Origin: Streptococcus uberis
GTDB taxonomy: Bacteria > Bacillota > Bacilli > Lactobacillales > Streptococcaceae
Length of the DNA stretch: 64,000 nt
Direction: 5' to 3'
NCBI RefSeq assembly: GCF_000785785.1
Contig: NZ_JRQN01000010.1
Coordinates: 1-64,000, forward strand
The notes beneath the pieces are model-generated. The model was not told the DNA's origin. It was given only the letters and a program-made list of their open reading frames with translations, and searched no databases. Position numbers and translations under genes: made by a program. This document shows, piece after piece, positions 38,465-47,366 of this stretch. Each line of letters begins with the position of its first letter. The stretch's first letter is position 1.

Positions 38465-38599
38465 TTAAGCTGATAATACTTTACGTCCTTTACGACGACG
38501 GCTCGCAAGCACGCGACGTCCGTTTTTAGTTGCCATACGGTGACGGAAGCCGTGTTTACGTTGACGACGGATTTTACTTGGTTGATAAGTACGTTTCAC
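38465..38599 (-). CDS. rpmH: 50S ribosomal protein L34
   Basis: A 44-residue, extremely basic protein beginning [18 protein letters not shown] and ending RKGRKVLSA, the complete L34 sequence. It starts with GTG, with AGGAGG eight bases upstream. In many bacteria rpmH directly precedes rnpA, but here the two are 11 kb apart. Confidence 0.96.
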   Translation of the reverse strand: MKRTYQPSKIRRQRKHGFRHRMATKNGRRVLASRRRKGRKVLSA

Positions 38600-38676
38600 A
38601 GTGAATACCTCCTCATAGATTTTCGTATTCGTTTAGCCGGCTATTTTGTGATATCAGTTACTAAACATACCTTAAT

Positions 38677-38705
38677 ATTCTATAACATATAGGGAGCCTT
38701 GTCAA
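38677..38705 (-). promoter_or_regulatory. rpmH promoter
   Basis: TTGACA (38700-38705) and TAGAAT (38677-38682) on the minus strand with a 17-base spacer. Confidence 0.7.
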
Positions 38706-39518
38706 GATAATTTTAAAATATGTATGGGGCTGAATATTTGAGAATAGTCGATACTACATAAAAACAAGAAAATGACACTTAATCTAGAAAAGACCCTAGA
38801 GATTAACTGCTCCTTCCATAACTAGTATTTTGGACATTGTGAAATGCCTCTATGAGGCCAAACTTACTCTATTTAATATTAGTCAAGAATGTTTTTATTT
38901 AACTCTTGAACATCCATCAACTCTAAACTGTTAATTTTGCGATAGGTAACAGAATACCAGTTGATTTTTTCTGTTTTACAGTTCGTAAAATCAGCCTGAT
39001 AACTTTTTAGTCATCATGAAAAAAAATCTAACATACTCATACTTTTTTATTTTTAGTACTTGCTTTATATCAGTATCCCCAGGAGTCTTCATTCTACTTT
39101 AATGCTAACACTTCATAGTTTGTATGCCAGAGATGTTAGCAATTTACTGTGAAAGACAATTAGAAATAGCTAATCATTTCTTCATATTCAGACAATGGAT
39201 ACCCACGGAAAAATATTAAGAGAATATTGAGATACCCTCTTTTCTTTTTCATTAATGTATTGTACAATACATTTAACATTGTGGTATTTATTAAAAATAA
39301 AACAAAATTATTGCAATTTATTGTGAAAAAAATAAAACTTCTAAGTAATTCTAAACCGTTGGAGTATTGCTTAAAAGGATTTACTCATTTAGTCTTACGC
39401 ATGGTTACAAATTGGTAAGACAAATTTATAACAAGAGAAATATCCGGTGTTATAGGTGGAAATATTAAATAAAATAAAGCTAGTGAAAACTGGCTTTTTA
39501 TGAGTGAAAGTGAGTACT
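38706..39518. other. about 0.8 kb without an intact gene; possible decayed gene
   Basis: No complete gene is supported. On the minus strand, 38879-39007 reads openly as a protein-like end (SYQADFTNCKTEKINWYS... to NILD) without a start, and short protein-like pieces with stops occur upstream to about 39220 (for example GYPLSEYEEMISYF). This could be a decayed gene. A 63-codon plus-strand frame (39227-39418) has no clear ribosome site. Confidence 0.3.
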
Positions 39519-40442
39519 ATGAAAAAAATTAGTATAGTTGTTCCCTGTTATAATGAAGAAGAAACAGTTAACCTATTCTTAGAAGAAATATTTAAGGTGA
39601 CAAAAGATATACCTAATTATTCCTTTGACTATATTTTTATTAACGATGGTTCAAAGGATAACACTCTGGAAGTGCTACGCGAAGTCAACAAAAGATTTGA
39701 CAATGTACACTATTTATCCTTCTCACGTAATTTTGGAAAAGAGGCCGGACTATTAGCAGGTCTCAAACATACCTCTGGTGATTATGTTGCCGTCATGGAT
39801 GCTGATTTACAAGATCCTCCTGAACTATTGCCTGTAATGGTTGGGTTAATCGAAAAAGGATATGATATTGTTGGAACAAGAAGAAAAAATAGAGAGGGGG
39901 AGCCTGTCATTCGCTCTTTCTTTGCTAAACTGTTCTATAAAATTATCAATATGGTATCAGACACCGAAATGGTAGATGGGGCAAGAGACTTCAGACTAAT
40001 GACCAGACAAGTCGTAGATAGTATTTTAGAACTGACTGAAGTAAACAGATTTTCAAAGGGCATTTTTGCTTGGGTAGGATTTGATACAACTTACATTAGC
40101 TTTGAAAACAGAGCGCGCGTGGCAGGAAAGACTTCTTGGAGCTTTTGGTCACTTGTAAGCTATTCCTTAGAAGGTTTCATCAATTTTTCAGAAGCTTTAT
40201 TAAATATCGCTATCTACAGTGGTTTATTAGCATTTATATCATCAATACTCGGAGCTATAGTTATTGTTATCCGAAAGTTAACTGTAGGAGGCAGTGTTGA
40301 TGGATGGGCTTCACTTGTAACCATTATCCTATTAATAGGTGGCATCCAATTACTTTGCATCGGTATTCTAGGGAAATATATTTCTAAGATATTTTTAGAA
40401 ACTAAAAAAAGACCTAGTTATGTTATCAAGGAAAAGGGATAA
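39519..40442 (+). CDS. family 2 glycosyltransferase, GtrB/CsbB-like polyprenyl-phosphate sugar transferase
   Basis: 307 residues. The GT-A domain (1-225) has ISIVVPCYNEEETV, the metal-binding VMDADLQDPPE and GKTSWSFWSL; two membrane helices follow (about 230-255 and 265-290). This is the DPM1-like architecture that makes undecaprenyl-phosphate-sugar on the inner membrane face. The ATG at 39519 is preceded by AAAGTGAG. It is first of a three-gene cassette with a GT-C-like enzyme and a GtrA-like flippase. Confidence 0.85.
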   Translation: MKKISIVVPCYNEEETVNLFLEEIFKVTKDIPNYSFDYIFINDGSKDNTLEVLREVNKRFDNVHYLSFSRNFGKEAGLLAGLKHTSGDYVAVMDADLQDPPELLPVMVGLIEKGYDIVGTRRKNREGEPVIRSFFAKLFYKIINMVSDTEMVDGARDFRLMTRQVVDSILELTEVNRFSKGIFAWVGFDTTYISFENRARVAGKTSWSFWSLVSYSLEGFINFSEALLNIAIYSGLLAFISSILGAIVIVIRKLTVGGSVDGWASLVTIILLIGGIQLLCIGILGKYISKIFLETKKRPSYVIKEKG

Positions 40443-40444
40443 GA

Positions 40445-42196
40445 ATGAAAAACAAACTAAATAAAGTAGTTTTTGAAAACAACTTAATACCGGTTATATT
40501 ATTAATTTTGTGGGCAATTTTTATCACAAAAATATCAGAATTTGTTATTAATGGCTCAATGTCATATGATATGCGTTTTCATTTGGCACGAATCGTAGGC
40601 TTGGCCCAATCTATTAGTAACAGGGATATCTTACCTAATATCAATAATATTTTTAGTTGGGGAACCGGATATGCTAGTAATATGTTTTATGGTAACTGGC
40701 AACTATACATTCCTGCCTTTGTATTTATAGTTACTCAAAATAGCCTATTTAGCTTTCTTGTTTTGGCTTTCACAGTAATCTTATTAGAAAGTTTAAGTAC
40801 CTACTTCTTCATAGGCAAAATTGTAAAAGACAATAGAAAAAGTTTTTGGTTAGCGATAATCATTCCTTGCTTTTTTCCTTTGTATAGCTTTGGAATGACT
40901 ATTATTGTAGGTCTCGTTCCCATTCTTCTCTATGCTTTATACAAAGTCATTTATGAGGACAAGATTAATCCGTTACTGCTAGCTATTACTGTCTCATTAC
41001 TAATCCAATCTCATATTATTTCCACATTAATTTTGGCAATTATTTCTATATTATTTATAATGCTCAATTCGGATAAGATTAAAACGAAACACATTGTGTC
41101 GTTTGCTACTTCTGCGGGCTTAGGTTTGCTATTATCTAGTGGTTTTATTATTCAATATATCGAATTGATACACTCACAAGAATTCTATTTTAGTTGGAAA
41201 AGCAGAGATTTTCCGATTCCTGCTGATCAAATGTTTATTCTAGATAAAAATTTTAATTCTGGATTTTCACCTATTACAAACTTTTTTGATTTGCCACTAA
41301 AATTACTTGCCATATATTATGCTTTGAATTTTAATAAACTAAAAAGAATCTCCAAGACTTTACTATGTATTACTTTCATAATGTATCTTGCTATGACACC
41401 ACTATTACCCTGGCAAACTGTCTTGAAAAATACTTTTTTAGGGATTATTCAATATACCGAGCGTTTATCATTTTTTTCATCTATACTACTATTAATTGTC
41501 GTTGGTTTAGAAAATGAAATAAAAGTTGTTCGAGCAATGTCAACAGCTATTGTTATTATGTATTTCTTTGGCTTTGTAAAAAACGAATTCAATAAACCAA
41601 ATAAAGTTATCACCAATTTTATGGACCATAATTTTAAGACTATGAAGCAAGCCTATAAAAATCCTTTATCTACTTTTGTGAATCCTGTAGGAGATGAATA
41701 CTACACAGTTGACATTAACCATGTAGATGTCAGAGATAGGAAATTTGCGGACGTTTCAGATGAGAAGAATGTTGTTGTTAACAGTGTAAGATATGGATAT
41801 AACAAGATTGAATTAGATTATCGAGTAATTGATAAAAACAAAAAAGGAAGTGTCGTCGTACCTAAAATTTATTACAAAGGCTATGTTGCCAATTACTCTG
41901 GCGGTGCTAAAGGGAGTCAACCTATGTTGCAACTAGCTAAAAAAACAGCTAGGGAATTAAAAAAGGATGATAAAAAAAAGATGCCAAAAGCAACCTATAA
42001 AGTATTAAATAACGGTAAAATATATTTGACGCTTGAAGGTGCCGGAAAAGTGCTAGTTGTCTATAAAAAGACCATTGCACAAAAAATAGGCTACACGCTT
42101 GAAACTTTTTCATGGATTGTAGTCATTAGCGGATTAATGACTACTGGTAGTAGGGGAATATATGGTAAAAATACAAAATTACAGAGAAATTATTAA
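40445..42196 (+). CDS. large polytopic membrane protein, GT-C-type glycosyltransferase candidate
   Basis: 583 residues: about 10-11 membrane helices in the first 400 residues, a C-terminal extracytoplasmic domain (about 405-560) and one last helix. The first loop contains SMSYDMRFHLARI, with an acidic residue positioned as in GT-C enzymes and YfhO-like proteins that take sugars from lipid carriers. It follows the GT2 gene by two bases and overlaps the GtrA-like gene by 35 bases. The role is inferred from topology and context; sugar and acceptor are unknown. Confidence 0.6.
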   Translation: MKNKLNKVVFENNLIPVILLILWAIFITKISEFVINGSMSYDMRFHLARIVGLAQSISNRDILPNINNIFSWGTGYASNMFYGNWQLYIPAFVFIVTQNSLFSFLVLAFTVILLESLSTYFFIGKIVKDNRKSFWLAIIIPCFFPLYSFGMTIIVGLVPILLYALYKVIYEDKINPLLLAITVSLLIQSHIISTLILAIISILFIMLNSDKIKTKHIVSFATSAGLGLLLSSGFIIQYIELIHSQEFYFSWKSRDFPIPADQMFILDKNFNSGFSPITNFFDLPLKLLAIYYALNFNKLKRISKTLLCITFIMYLAMTPLLPWQTVLKNTFLGIIQYTERLSFFSSILLLIVVGLENEIKVVRAMSTAIVIMYFFGFVKNEFNKPNKVITNFMDHNFKTMKQAYKNPLSTFVNPVGDEYYTVDINHVDVRDRKFADVSDEKNVVVNSVRYGYNKIELDYRVIDKNKKGSVVVPKIYYKGYVANYSGGAKGSQPMLQLAKKTARELKKDDKKKMPKATYKVLNNGKIYLTLEGAGKVLVVYKKTIAQKIGYTLETFSWIVVISGLMTTGSRGIYGKNTKLQRNY

Positions 42197-42596
42197 CTAT
42201 CTGATATTTGGAGTACTTACAACATTTGTCTATATAATTACCAGGTGGATCATCTTTACATCAACTCACCAGGTTCTGATAGCAGCATTTTTTGCAAACT
42301 TTATTGCTATATTATTTGCTTTTATCACTAATGATCGTATTGTATTTAAACAAGCTTCAAAAGGTAAATTTTCACGATTTATTAAATTCGTCACCTTGAG
42401 ACTATTTGCCTTGATACTGGATATTGTATTAGCTTACCTATTCGTTAAGCAATTTCCAGAGATAATTGGTTATTTTGTAAATAATGATATAGCAACAATT
42501 AACCTCACTGAAACTCTCTTTTCACAAGCTCTGATCATTATCCTAAATTATCTCTTAAGCAAATTTTTAATATTTAAAAACAAGATAGACACGTGA
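42162..42596 (+). CDS. GtrA-family membrane protein (lipid-linked sugar flippase candidate)
   Basis: 144 residues with four helices: NYLIFGVLTTFVYIITRW, a second with FIAILFAFITNDRIVF, a third LFALILDIVLAYLFV and a fourth ending LNYLLSKFLIFKNK. The YLIFGVLTT start and SKFLIFK end are hallmarks of GtrA, thought to flip polyprenyl-phosphate sugars. It completes a GtrB-acceptor transferase-GtrA set. Confidence 0.8.
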   Translation: MVKIQNYREIINYLIFGVLTTFVYIITRWIIFTSTHQVLIAAFFANFIAILFAFITNDRIVFKQASKGKFSRFIKFVTLRLFALILDIVLAYLFVKQFPEIIGYFVNNDIATINLTETLFSQALIIILNYLLSKFLIFKNKIDT

Positions 42597-42614
42597 CAAA
42601 AACACGTGTCTTTT
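42587..42614 (+). terminator. terminator of the glycosylation cassette
   Basis: AGACACGTG and CACGTGTCT pair around a 6-base loop, followed by TTTT; it overlaps the last codons of the GtrA-like gene. Confidence 0.75.
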
Positions 42615-43026
42615 AGTACAGGTTAAACTAATCAAATAAAGTAACGTTACAATCAGGATGTCTTGAGCTTTCCTGTAATTCTCTTCTACGTCAATGCACC
42701 TTATTTGACAAACAGGGCTTGTGCCAGTGGTTCTTTCTCTCCTTATTTTTTCTATTTTCATAATATATTACCCAAAATGTGAGGAGCAAAAGAATGTTAA
42801 GACCAGTAAGGCGCTCCCAGTCAATAGTTATGCTATAGAACACTAAAAACACTATGTAGGATGTGTTGTATTCATAAAGATTTTGGAGCATATTTTGATA
42901 CACTTGATAGTTTATTTGACTAATATTCAGAAATTCTACTAAAGTGTTTACACAAAATTATTGACAGTACAAACTGCTTCTTACATCTCTCAATAATTAT
43001 CAATATTCAGATTAAGCTATTTATGC
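42615..43026. other. about 400 bases without a supported gene
   Basis: The only frames are a hydrophobic 70-codon minus-strand frame (42691-42903) and an overlapping one, neither with a good ribosome site or recognised family. The right end holds the mntH promoter region. Confidence 0.35.
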
Positions 43027-43046
43027 TATAATTAGGTATACTTAAT
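43027..43046 (+). promoter_or_regulatory. mntH -10 with possible MntR-type operator
   Basis: TATAAT (43027-43032) is followed by ATTAGGTATACTTAAT (43031-43046), an inverted repeat with one mismatched pair. It resembles DtxR/MntR-family metal-repressor boxes (TTAGG...CCTAA type) and lies where a repressor would block transcription. Confidence 0.45.
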
Positions 43047-43078
43047 TTTTAATCTAACAATACCTTAGAGGGATAACT

Positions 43079-44479
43079 ATGAAAAAGGAATCTCATAATT
43101 CCATACTAACTGATTCACAATTAATTGCATTACCTAAAAAAGCCTCCTTCGTCTCCTTTCTATTTGCTTTCACAGGACCCGGCATGTTGGTTGCTGTTGG
43201 TTATATGGATCCAGGAAATTGGATCACTAGTGTTGTGGCAGGTGCCAACTATAAATACTTACTCCTGATTGCTGTCTTGGTCTCTTCTTTAATTGCTATG
43301 CAATTGCAACAAATGTCTGGCAAATTAGGGCTTGTGACCCAAATGGATTTAGCTCAGATGATTGCTACAAAAATGTCCAAAAAGTTTCGACTCTTCTTTT
43401 GGGTGATAACAGAGCTAGCATTGATGGCAACTGATTTAGCCGAGGTCATTGGTGCTGGAATCGCACTTCACCTGCTATTTGGTTGGTCCCTATTACTTTC
43501 CATCCTGATTACCGTTTTTGATGTCTTTTTACTACTTTTATTGATGCGTTTGGGATTTCGAAAAATTGAAGCCATTGTCGGCACCCTCATTGTAACTATT
43601 CTAGTCATTTTTTCCTATATGGTTGGATTAGCCAGACCAGATGGTGTCGCTATTTTATCTGGCTATTTACCGAGTCCTCAACTGTGGCAAGCCCCTAAAG
43701 AAGTGAGCGGTTCTGTATTAACTCTTGCCCTTGGAATCATTGGAGCAACGGTTATGCCACATAACCTCTTTCTACATTCTTCTTTGTCTCAGACACGTCA
43801 AGTTGATTATAAAGACCCTAAAGCCTTAACTACAGCCATTCGCTTCATGACTTGGGATTCCAATATTCAGTTAAGTATCGCCTTTGTCGTCAATTCCTTG
43901 CTCTTAATTGTTGGAGCAGCCATCTTTTACGGTCACGCTCAAGATATAAGCGCTTTTTCATCGATGTATCATGCCCTCAGTAATCCAAAGTTAATCGGCC
44001 AACTTGCTAGCCCTTTCTTATCAACTTTGTTTGCTGTAGCACTTTTAGCAAGCGGTCAAAATTCAACTATTACCGGCACCTTGACTAGCGAAATTGTTAT
44101 GAAAGGCTTCTTAAATATCAAACTACCTGCCTGGTTACTAAGACTTGTTACTAGACTAGTCGCATTGATTCCTGTCATCGTGGTAGCCTTTATATTTGGA
44201 ACAAAAGAAATCATTTTAGATCACATTCTGATTTATTCACAAGTTTTTCTATCCATCGCTTTACCTTTTGCCATCTTCCCCTTGGTTTACTTCACCTCTA
44301 GCAAAGATATTATGGGAAACTTTGTAAACCACAAATGGAATAGTCGCCTAGCTTATCTCGAAGCTATAGCCTTAACACTTTTAAACATCAAACTAATACT
44401 TCCCTTCTTTAAGCAATATGACATAAAAACCCTCACATTGAATTTTTCCAATGTGAGGGTTTTTTACTCTAATGATTAG
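43079..44479 (+). CDS. mntH: Nramp-family Mn2+/H+ symporter MntH
   Basis: 466 residues, about 11 helices. The metal-binding helix 1 motif DPGNW (near 45) and helix 6 motif MPHNLFLHSS (near 228) are intact, and helix 2-3 has DLAEVIGAG. These are the Nramp signatures for Mn2+/Fe2+ uptake driven by protons. GAGGG precedes the ATG. The last dozen codons run through the terminator hairpin, so the extreme C-terminus (TLTLNFSNVRVFYSND) is probably a recent extension. Confidence 0.92.
   Translation: MKKESHNSILTDSQLIALPKKASFVSFLFAFTGPGMLVAVGYMDPGNWITSVVAGANYKYLLLIAVLVSSLIAMQLQQMSGKLGLVTQMDLAQMIATKMSKKFRLFFWVITELALMATDLAEVIGAGIALHLLFGWSLLLSILITVFDVFLLLLLMRLGFRKIEAIVGTLIVTILVIFSYMVGLARPDGVAILSGYLPSPQLWQAPKEVSGSVLTLALGIIGATVMPHNLFLHSSLSQTRQVDYKDPKALTTAIRFMTWDSNIQLSIAFVVNSLLLIVGAAIFYGHAQDISAFSSMYHALSNPKLIGQLASPFLSTLFAVALLASGQNSTITGTLTSEIVMKGFLNIKLPAWLLRLVTRLVALIPVIVVAFIFGTKEIILDHILIYSQVFLSIALPFAIFPLVYFTSSKDIMGNFVNHKWNSRLAYLEAIALTLLNIKLILPFFKQYDIKTLTLNFSNVRVFYSND
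44425..44466. terminator. terminator at the 3' end of mntH, possibly bidirectional
   Basis: AAAAACCCTCACATTG and CAATGTGAGGGTTTTTT form a 16-bp stem with a 9-base loop. It lies inside the end of the mntH reading frame and is also the end of the convergent DUF3021 operon. Confidence 0.8.
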
Positions 44480-44870
44480 TTTTACTGGCTTGTCTTTCTG
44501 CCAATTTTTTGTTAATTATTGAGGTTTTACTATAATTTAAGTAGGATACAATAATCCAGACTATCAGATAGATAATGAAGAATTGAATAAAGAAACTTAA
44601 ATAGTCTTCTTTACTTAACCAACCATTATAACTATTCATTAAAAAGACTAATCCACTGATACTAATAAAGTGAATCACATTTTGATAGATAAATGGAATT
44701 TGTTCAAGATTATAAATTAATGAAGCTATCCCCATAAAGCCACTAATTAACAGGCAAGAAACGATATTGGAAATACTTTGTGTTGTCACATCGCTTAGGA
44801 GTAGACAAGCAGAGTAAATAATTCCTCCAATGCCAATCCCATAGATATAAGCATTTATGATTTTTTTCAT
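44469..44870 (-). CDS. DUF3021 membrane protein, probable LytTR membrane inhibitor
   Basis: 133 residues with four helices (about 8-28, 35-55, 65-82, 92-112) and a basic tail. It matches DUF3021 proteins encoded with LytTR regulators. In S. mutans the comparable HdrM/BrsM membrane proteins hold their LytTR partners inactive until an unknown signal. Ten bases separate it from the LytTR gene. AGGAGG precedes the start. Confidence 0.75.
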   Translation of the reverse strand: MKKIINAYIYGIGIGGIIYSACLLLSDVTTQSISNIVSCLLISGFMGIASLIYNLEQIPFIYQNVIHFISISGLVFLMNSYNGWLSKEDYLSFFIQFFIIYLIVWIIVSYLNYSKTSIINKKLAERQASKTNH

Positions 44871-44880
44871 GGTCTTCCTC

Positions 44881-45330
44881 CTAAAGTCCTAGACTTTTTT
44901 CTAATTCTTTGACATAACGGCGACTAATTATTACTTTATGTTTTTGACTTAAAACGGCTAGCATATTGCCAGAAAAAGAAGCTTCCAAACGGATCAAATG
45001 TTTAATATTAATTACACTTTGTTTAGAAACTTGGATAAAATGCGATACAGGTAACTTGTCTTTTAATTTATAAAGTCTTTCTCGTGTTCGATACTGTCCT
45101 TGACTGGTCATGATATCTAAATAATCACCATCCACTTCGACAGCAATAATATCAGCTAATTTTAGCAATTGAATACTATCTTCAGTTTTAACAGCTAGTA
45201 CATCCGTCTTCATCGCTTTAAAAACCTGCAAATAATTCACTAAGGTAGCTACTTCTTGATCATAGCTTTCTTTAGTAATGACAATTTCGATTTCTTCCTT
45301 CTCATGATCTTCCTTAAACAACCATTTCAT
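44881..45330 (-). CDS. LytTR DNA-binding regulator of an LRS-type system
   Basis: 149 residues with a C-terminal LytTR domain (about 50-148: LADIIAVEVDGDYLDIMTSQG, HFIQVSKQSVINIKHL, ISRRYVKELEKSL) and a short N-terminal segment but no receiver domain. Standing with a DUF3021 gene, it forms a LytTR regulatory system like HdrRM/BrsRM of S. mutans, which affects competence and bacteriocins. It probably controls the upstream ABC transporter and itself. Confidence 0.8.
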   Translation of the reverse strand: MKWLFKEDHEKEEIEIVITKESYDQEVATLVNYLQVFKAMKTDVLAVKTEDSIQLLKLADIIAVEVDGDYLDIMTSQGQYRTRERLYKLKDKLPVSHFIQVSKQSVINIKHLIRLEASFSGNMLAVLSQKHKVIISRRYVKELEKSLGL

Positions 45331-45362
45331 TTTATTACCCCATACACTATTTCTATACTTGT

Positions 45363-45390
45363 ATCATAACAGAAATGATCTAGCTTGTAA
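45363..45390 (-). promoter_or_regulatory. promoter of the LytTR-DUF3021 pair
   Basis: TTACAA (45385-45390) and TGTTATGAT (TATGAT at 45363-45368) on the minus strand, 16 bases apart, giving the pair transcription separate from the ABC genes. Confidence 0.45.
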
Positions 45391-45436
45391 GCAAAATCTT
45401 GCTAACCGGTCAATTACTTAGGGCAAGTGGTATTAA

Positions 45437-46288
45437 TCAAGCTAGTTTATTTTTTCTTTTAAGGAAAAGGATAAGAGCCAAAATGACTAATTGCACAGCT
45501 ATAATCCCGATGACGAGCTGATAATCCTGAGCCTTAGTTGTTAACTTATCCCACTCCAAACCAATGCCCATGAACTTGCTGAAATGAATTCTCGCTTGAC
45601 CAAAACTTTCTACTTTAGCATCCATCAAGATGTGACGGAACAATGACGCAACATATGCTCCTGGTACTAATTTGACTAATTGCTGTGCTGAATCTGGTAG
45701 GACACCTATTGGCATATAAACCCCAACCAAGAAACCAGAAGCCGTTCCAACAATGGTTGAGAGGCTACTTTCGAGGGACATTTTGTTGATAAATTGGAGT
45801 ACGGTGATCGAAAAGAGTGAGCCTTGAAGACTGGAAAGTAAGGCAACCTGTAAAAGCTCTGGAAGCAATTTGGTCGAGATGACCAAGCCGTCTTCCTGCT
45901 TGAAGTAGAAAGCCATGACCAACCCAACAAAAATTTGCATAATGAAACTGATGATGCTAGCACTGATGATGTAGCCCAGAATGATTCTAAGGGGACTGAC
46001 ATCTGTTAGAATCAAATCTTGCCAGACATGACGTTCTTTATCTGAGACAATGCGAGACAGCGCTGCCCAACTGGTGGTGATTCCTGTTACTGTTAGTACC
46101 CCACCCATAACCCATAAGTCTAAGATTTTTTCAGGCTTTGGCATACTATCTTTCCAGTTGATGACTAAATTGTTTTGTAAAAAGAGAATATAAAGAATAA
46201 AGGCAATCAAGGCCCCTAGCAAGGAGAATAAAACTCCAATTTTACTGCTAAAATATAATTTTAAGTGACGCTCAATTGTTGCTTTCAT
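45437..46288 (-). CDS. ABC-2 type transporter permease
   Basis: 283 residues with six hydrophobic segments and an ABC-2 permease pattern: a cytoplasmic start, helix at about 18-38, a conserved middle with WQDLILTDVSPLRIILGYI, and the end helix VIGIIAVQLVILALILFL followed by KRKNK. It overlaps the ATPase stop in an ATGA arrangement. With the adjacent ATPase it forms an exporter of unknown cargo, possibly a peptide or antimicrobial. Confidence 0.8.
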   Translation of the reverse strand: MKATIERHLKLYFSSKIGVLFSLLGALIAFILYILFLQNNLVINWKDSMPKPEKILDLWVMGGVLTVTGITTSWAALSRIVSDKERHVWQDLILTDVSPLRIILGYIISASIISFIMQIFVGLVMAFYFKQEDGLVISTKLLPELLQVALLSSLQGSLFSITVLQFINKMSLESSLSTIVGTASGFLVGVYMPIGVLPDSAQQLVKLVPGAYVASLFRHILMDAKVESFGQARIHFSKFMGIGLEWDKLTTKAQDYQLVIGIIAVQLVILALILFLKRKNKLA

Positions 46289-47139
46289 GCTTGGATATCC
46301 TTTCCTGTCAATGTTAAGAATGCTTCGTTTAAGGTACCTTCTTGGAAGCTGAAGTTACTAATTTCTGTTTGGTATTGACTAAGTAGGCTAATTACCTCTT
46401 GGCTAGTCAACCCCTCTATCAAGTATCGACCTGGCTCTATCTCTTTTAATTCTTGCTCAGGCTTTGCTTCAATGCTTGTCATTTCCAAAAGCAATTGTGA
46501 TTTCGCATAGTCTGCAATTAATTGACTAGGCTTGTCACTGGCTAAGATATCTCCATTATCAATGACATAAACCTGATCAGCACTTTCTGCTTCTTCCAGA
46601 TAATGTGTTGTTAAAAAGATGGTTAAGCCTTCTTCTTTTTGCAAAGTATGTAATAGGTTCCAAATCAATTGACGACTTTGAATATCTAAACCCGTAGTTG
46701 GTTCATCTAAGAAAAGAATATCCGGTTTATTGATTAATGCTCGAACAATGTCCACCCGCCTTCTCTGACCACCTGAGAGACTTTGGTACTTTTGTTTTAA
46801 AATAGGTTCAATCTTTGTAATCTCAATCAAATGATTTATCCAATCCTTATCAGCTGTTTTATACATTTTCATTCTATTTGTTAGATTGGCATTAACACTT
46901 AATTCGCCATCAAGGACACTATCTTGAAAAACCATTCCCATTTTTAAATCTTTATCTCTGATCACTTGTCCTGAATCAAAAGCTAATAATCCAGATAAGA
47001 TATTGATGGTCGTCGATTTCCCAGCACCATTGGTTCCTAGATAAGCAACCATGGACCCTTTTTCAATTTCTAAATTTAGTCCTTTTAAGACTGGTTTTTT
47101 ACCATATGACTTGATAATATTTCTTACTGTAATTAACAT
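46285..47139 (-). CDS. ABC transporter ATP-binding protein
   Basis: 284 residues. Walker A GTNGAGKST near 35-43, Q-loop VFQD, signature LSGGQRRRVDIVRAL and Walker B DILFLDEPTTGLD, with the H-loop in LTTHYLEEAESAD. The C-terminal extension is of the drug/antibiotic exporter (CcmA) type. First gene of the operon; AGGAGG precedes the ATG. A hairpin ACCACTT/AAGTGGT lies in the leader at 47192-47212. Confidence 0.87.
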   Translation of the reverse strand: MLITVRNIIKSYGKKPVLKGLNLEIEKGSMVAYLGTNGAGKSTTINILSGLLAFDSGQVIRDKDLKMGMVFQDSVLDGELSVNANLTNRMKMYKTADKDWINHLIEITKIEPILKQKYQSLSGGQRRRVDIVRALINKPDILFLDEPTTGLDIQSRQLIWNLLHTLQKEEGLTIFLTTHYLEEAESADQVYVIDNGDILASDKPSQLIADYAKSQLLLEMTSIEAKPEQELKEIEPGRYLIEGLTSQEVISLLSQYQTEISNFSFQEGTLNEAFLTLTGKDIQA

Positions 47140-47331
47140 TTTTCGTCCTCCTTATTACAAACAAATCTTACCAAGAAGAAGGTATCTTGTGACCACTTCC
47201 TCGCTAAGTGGTAAAGACTGAGAGGTAAGAGGTCAAAAGGATACGAAAATTGCTTTTGAAGATAATTTTCTGAAAATTTCATGTAGAAGTGATAAAGTAT
47301 ATCTGTAATTTCCAATTTTATTATATTTTTC

Positions 47332-47360
47332 TTGTCATTAAAGAACCATCTTGTTAAAAT
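47332..47360 (+). promoter_or_regulatory. promoter of the SRPBCC gene, leaderless
   Basis: TTGTCA (47332-47337) and TAAAAT (47355-47360), exactly 17 bases apart. The ATG begins at 47367, seven bases after the -10, so transcription should start at or next to the start codon. Confidence 0.65.
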
Positions 47361-47366
47361 AGACAA

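Noticed and set aside
39227-39418. 63-codon plus-strand reading frame upstream of the glycosyltransferase
   Set aside because: Composition is that of random AT-rich DNA (Lys/Leu/Phe/Asn), and no start signal is evident.
42691-42903. Hydrophobic 70-codon minus-strand frame
   Set aside because: No good ribosome site, overlaps another equally open frame, no family recognised; kept only as part of a gene-poor interval.
47133-47366. 77-codon minus-strand frame upstream of the ABC ATPase
   Set aside because: It spans the leader hairpin and the promoter of the divergent SRPBCC gene and looks like non-coding sequence.
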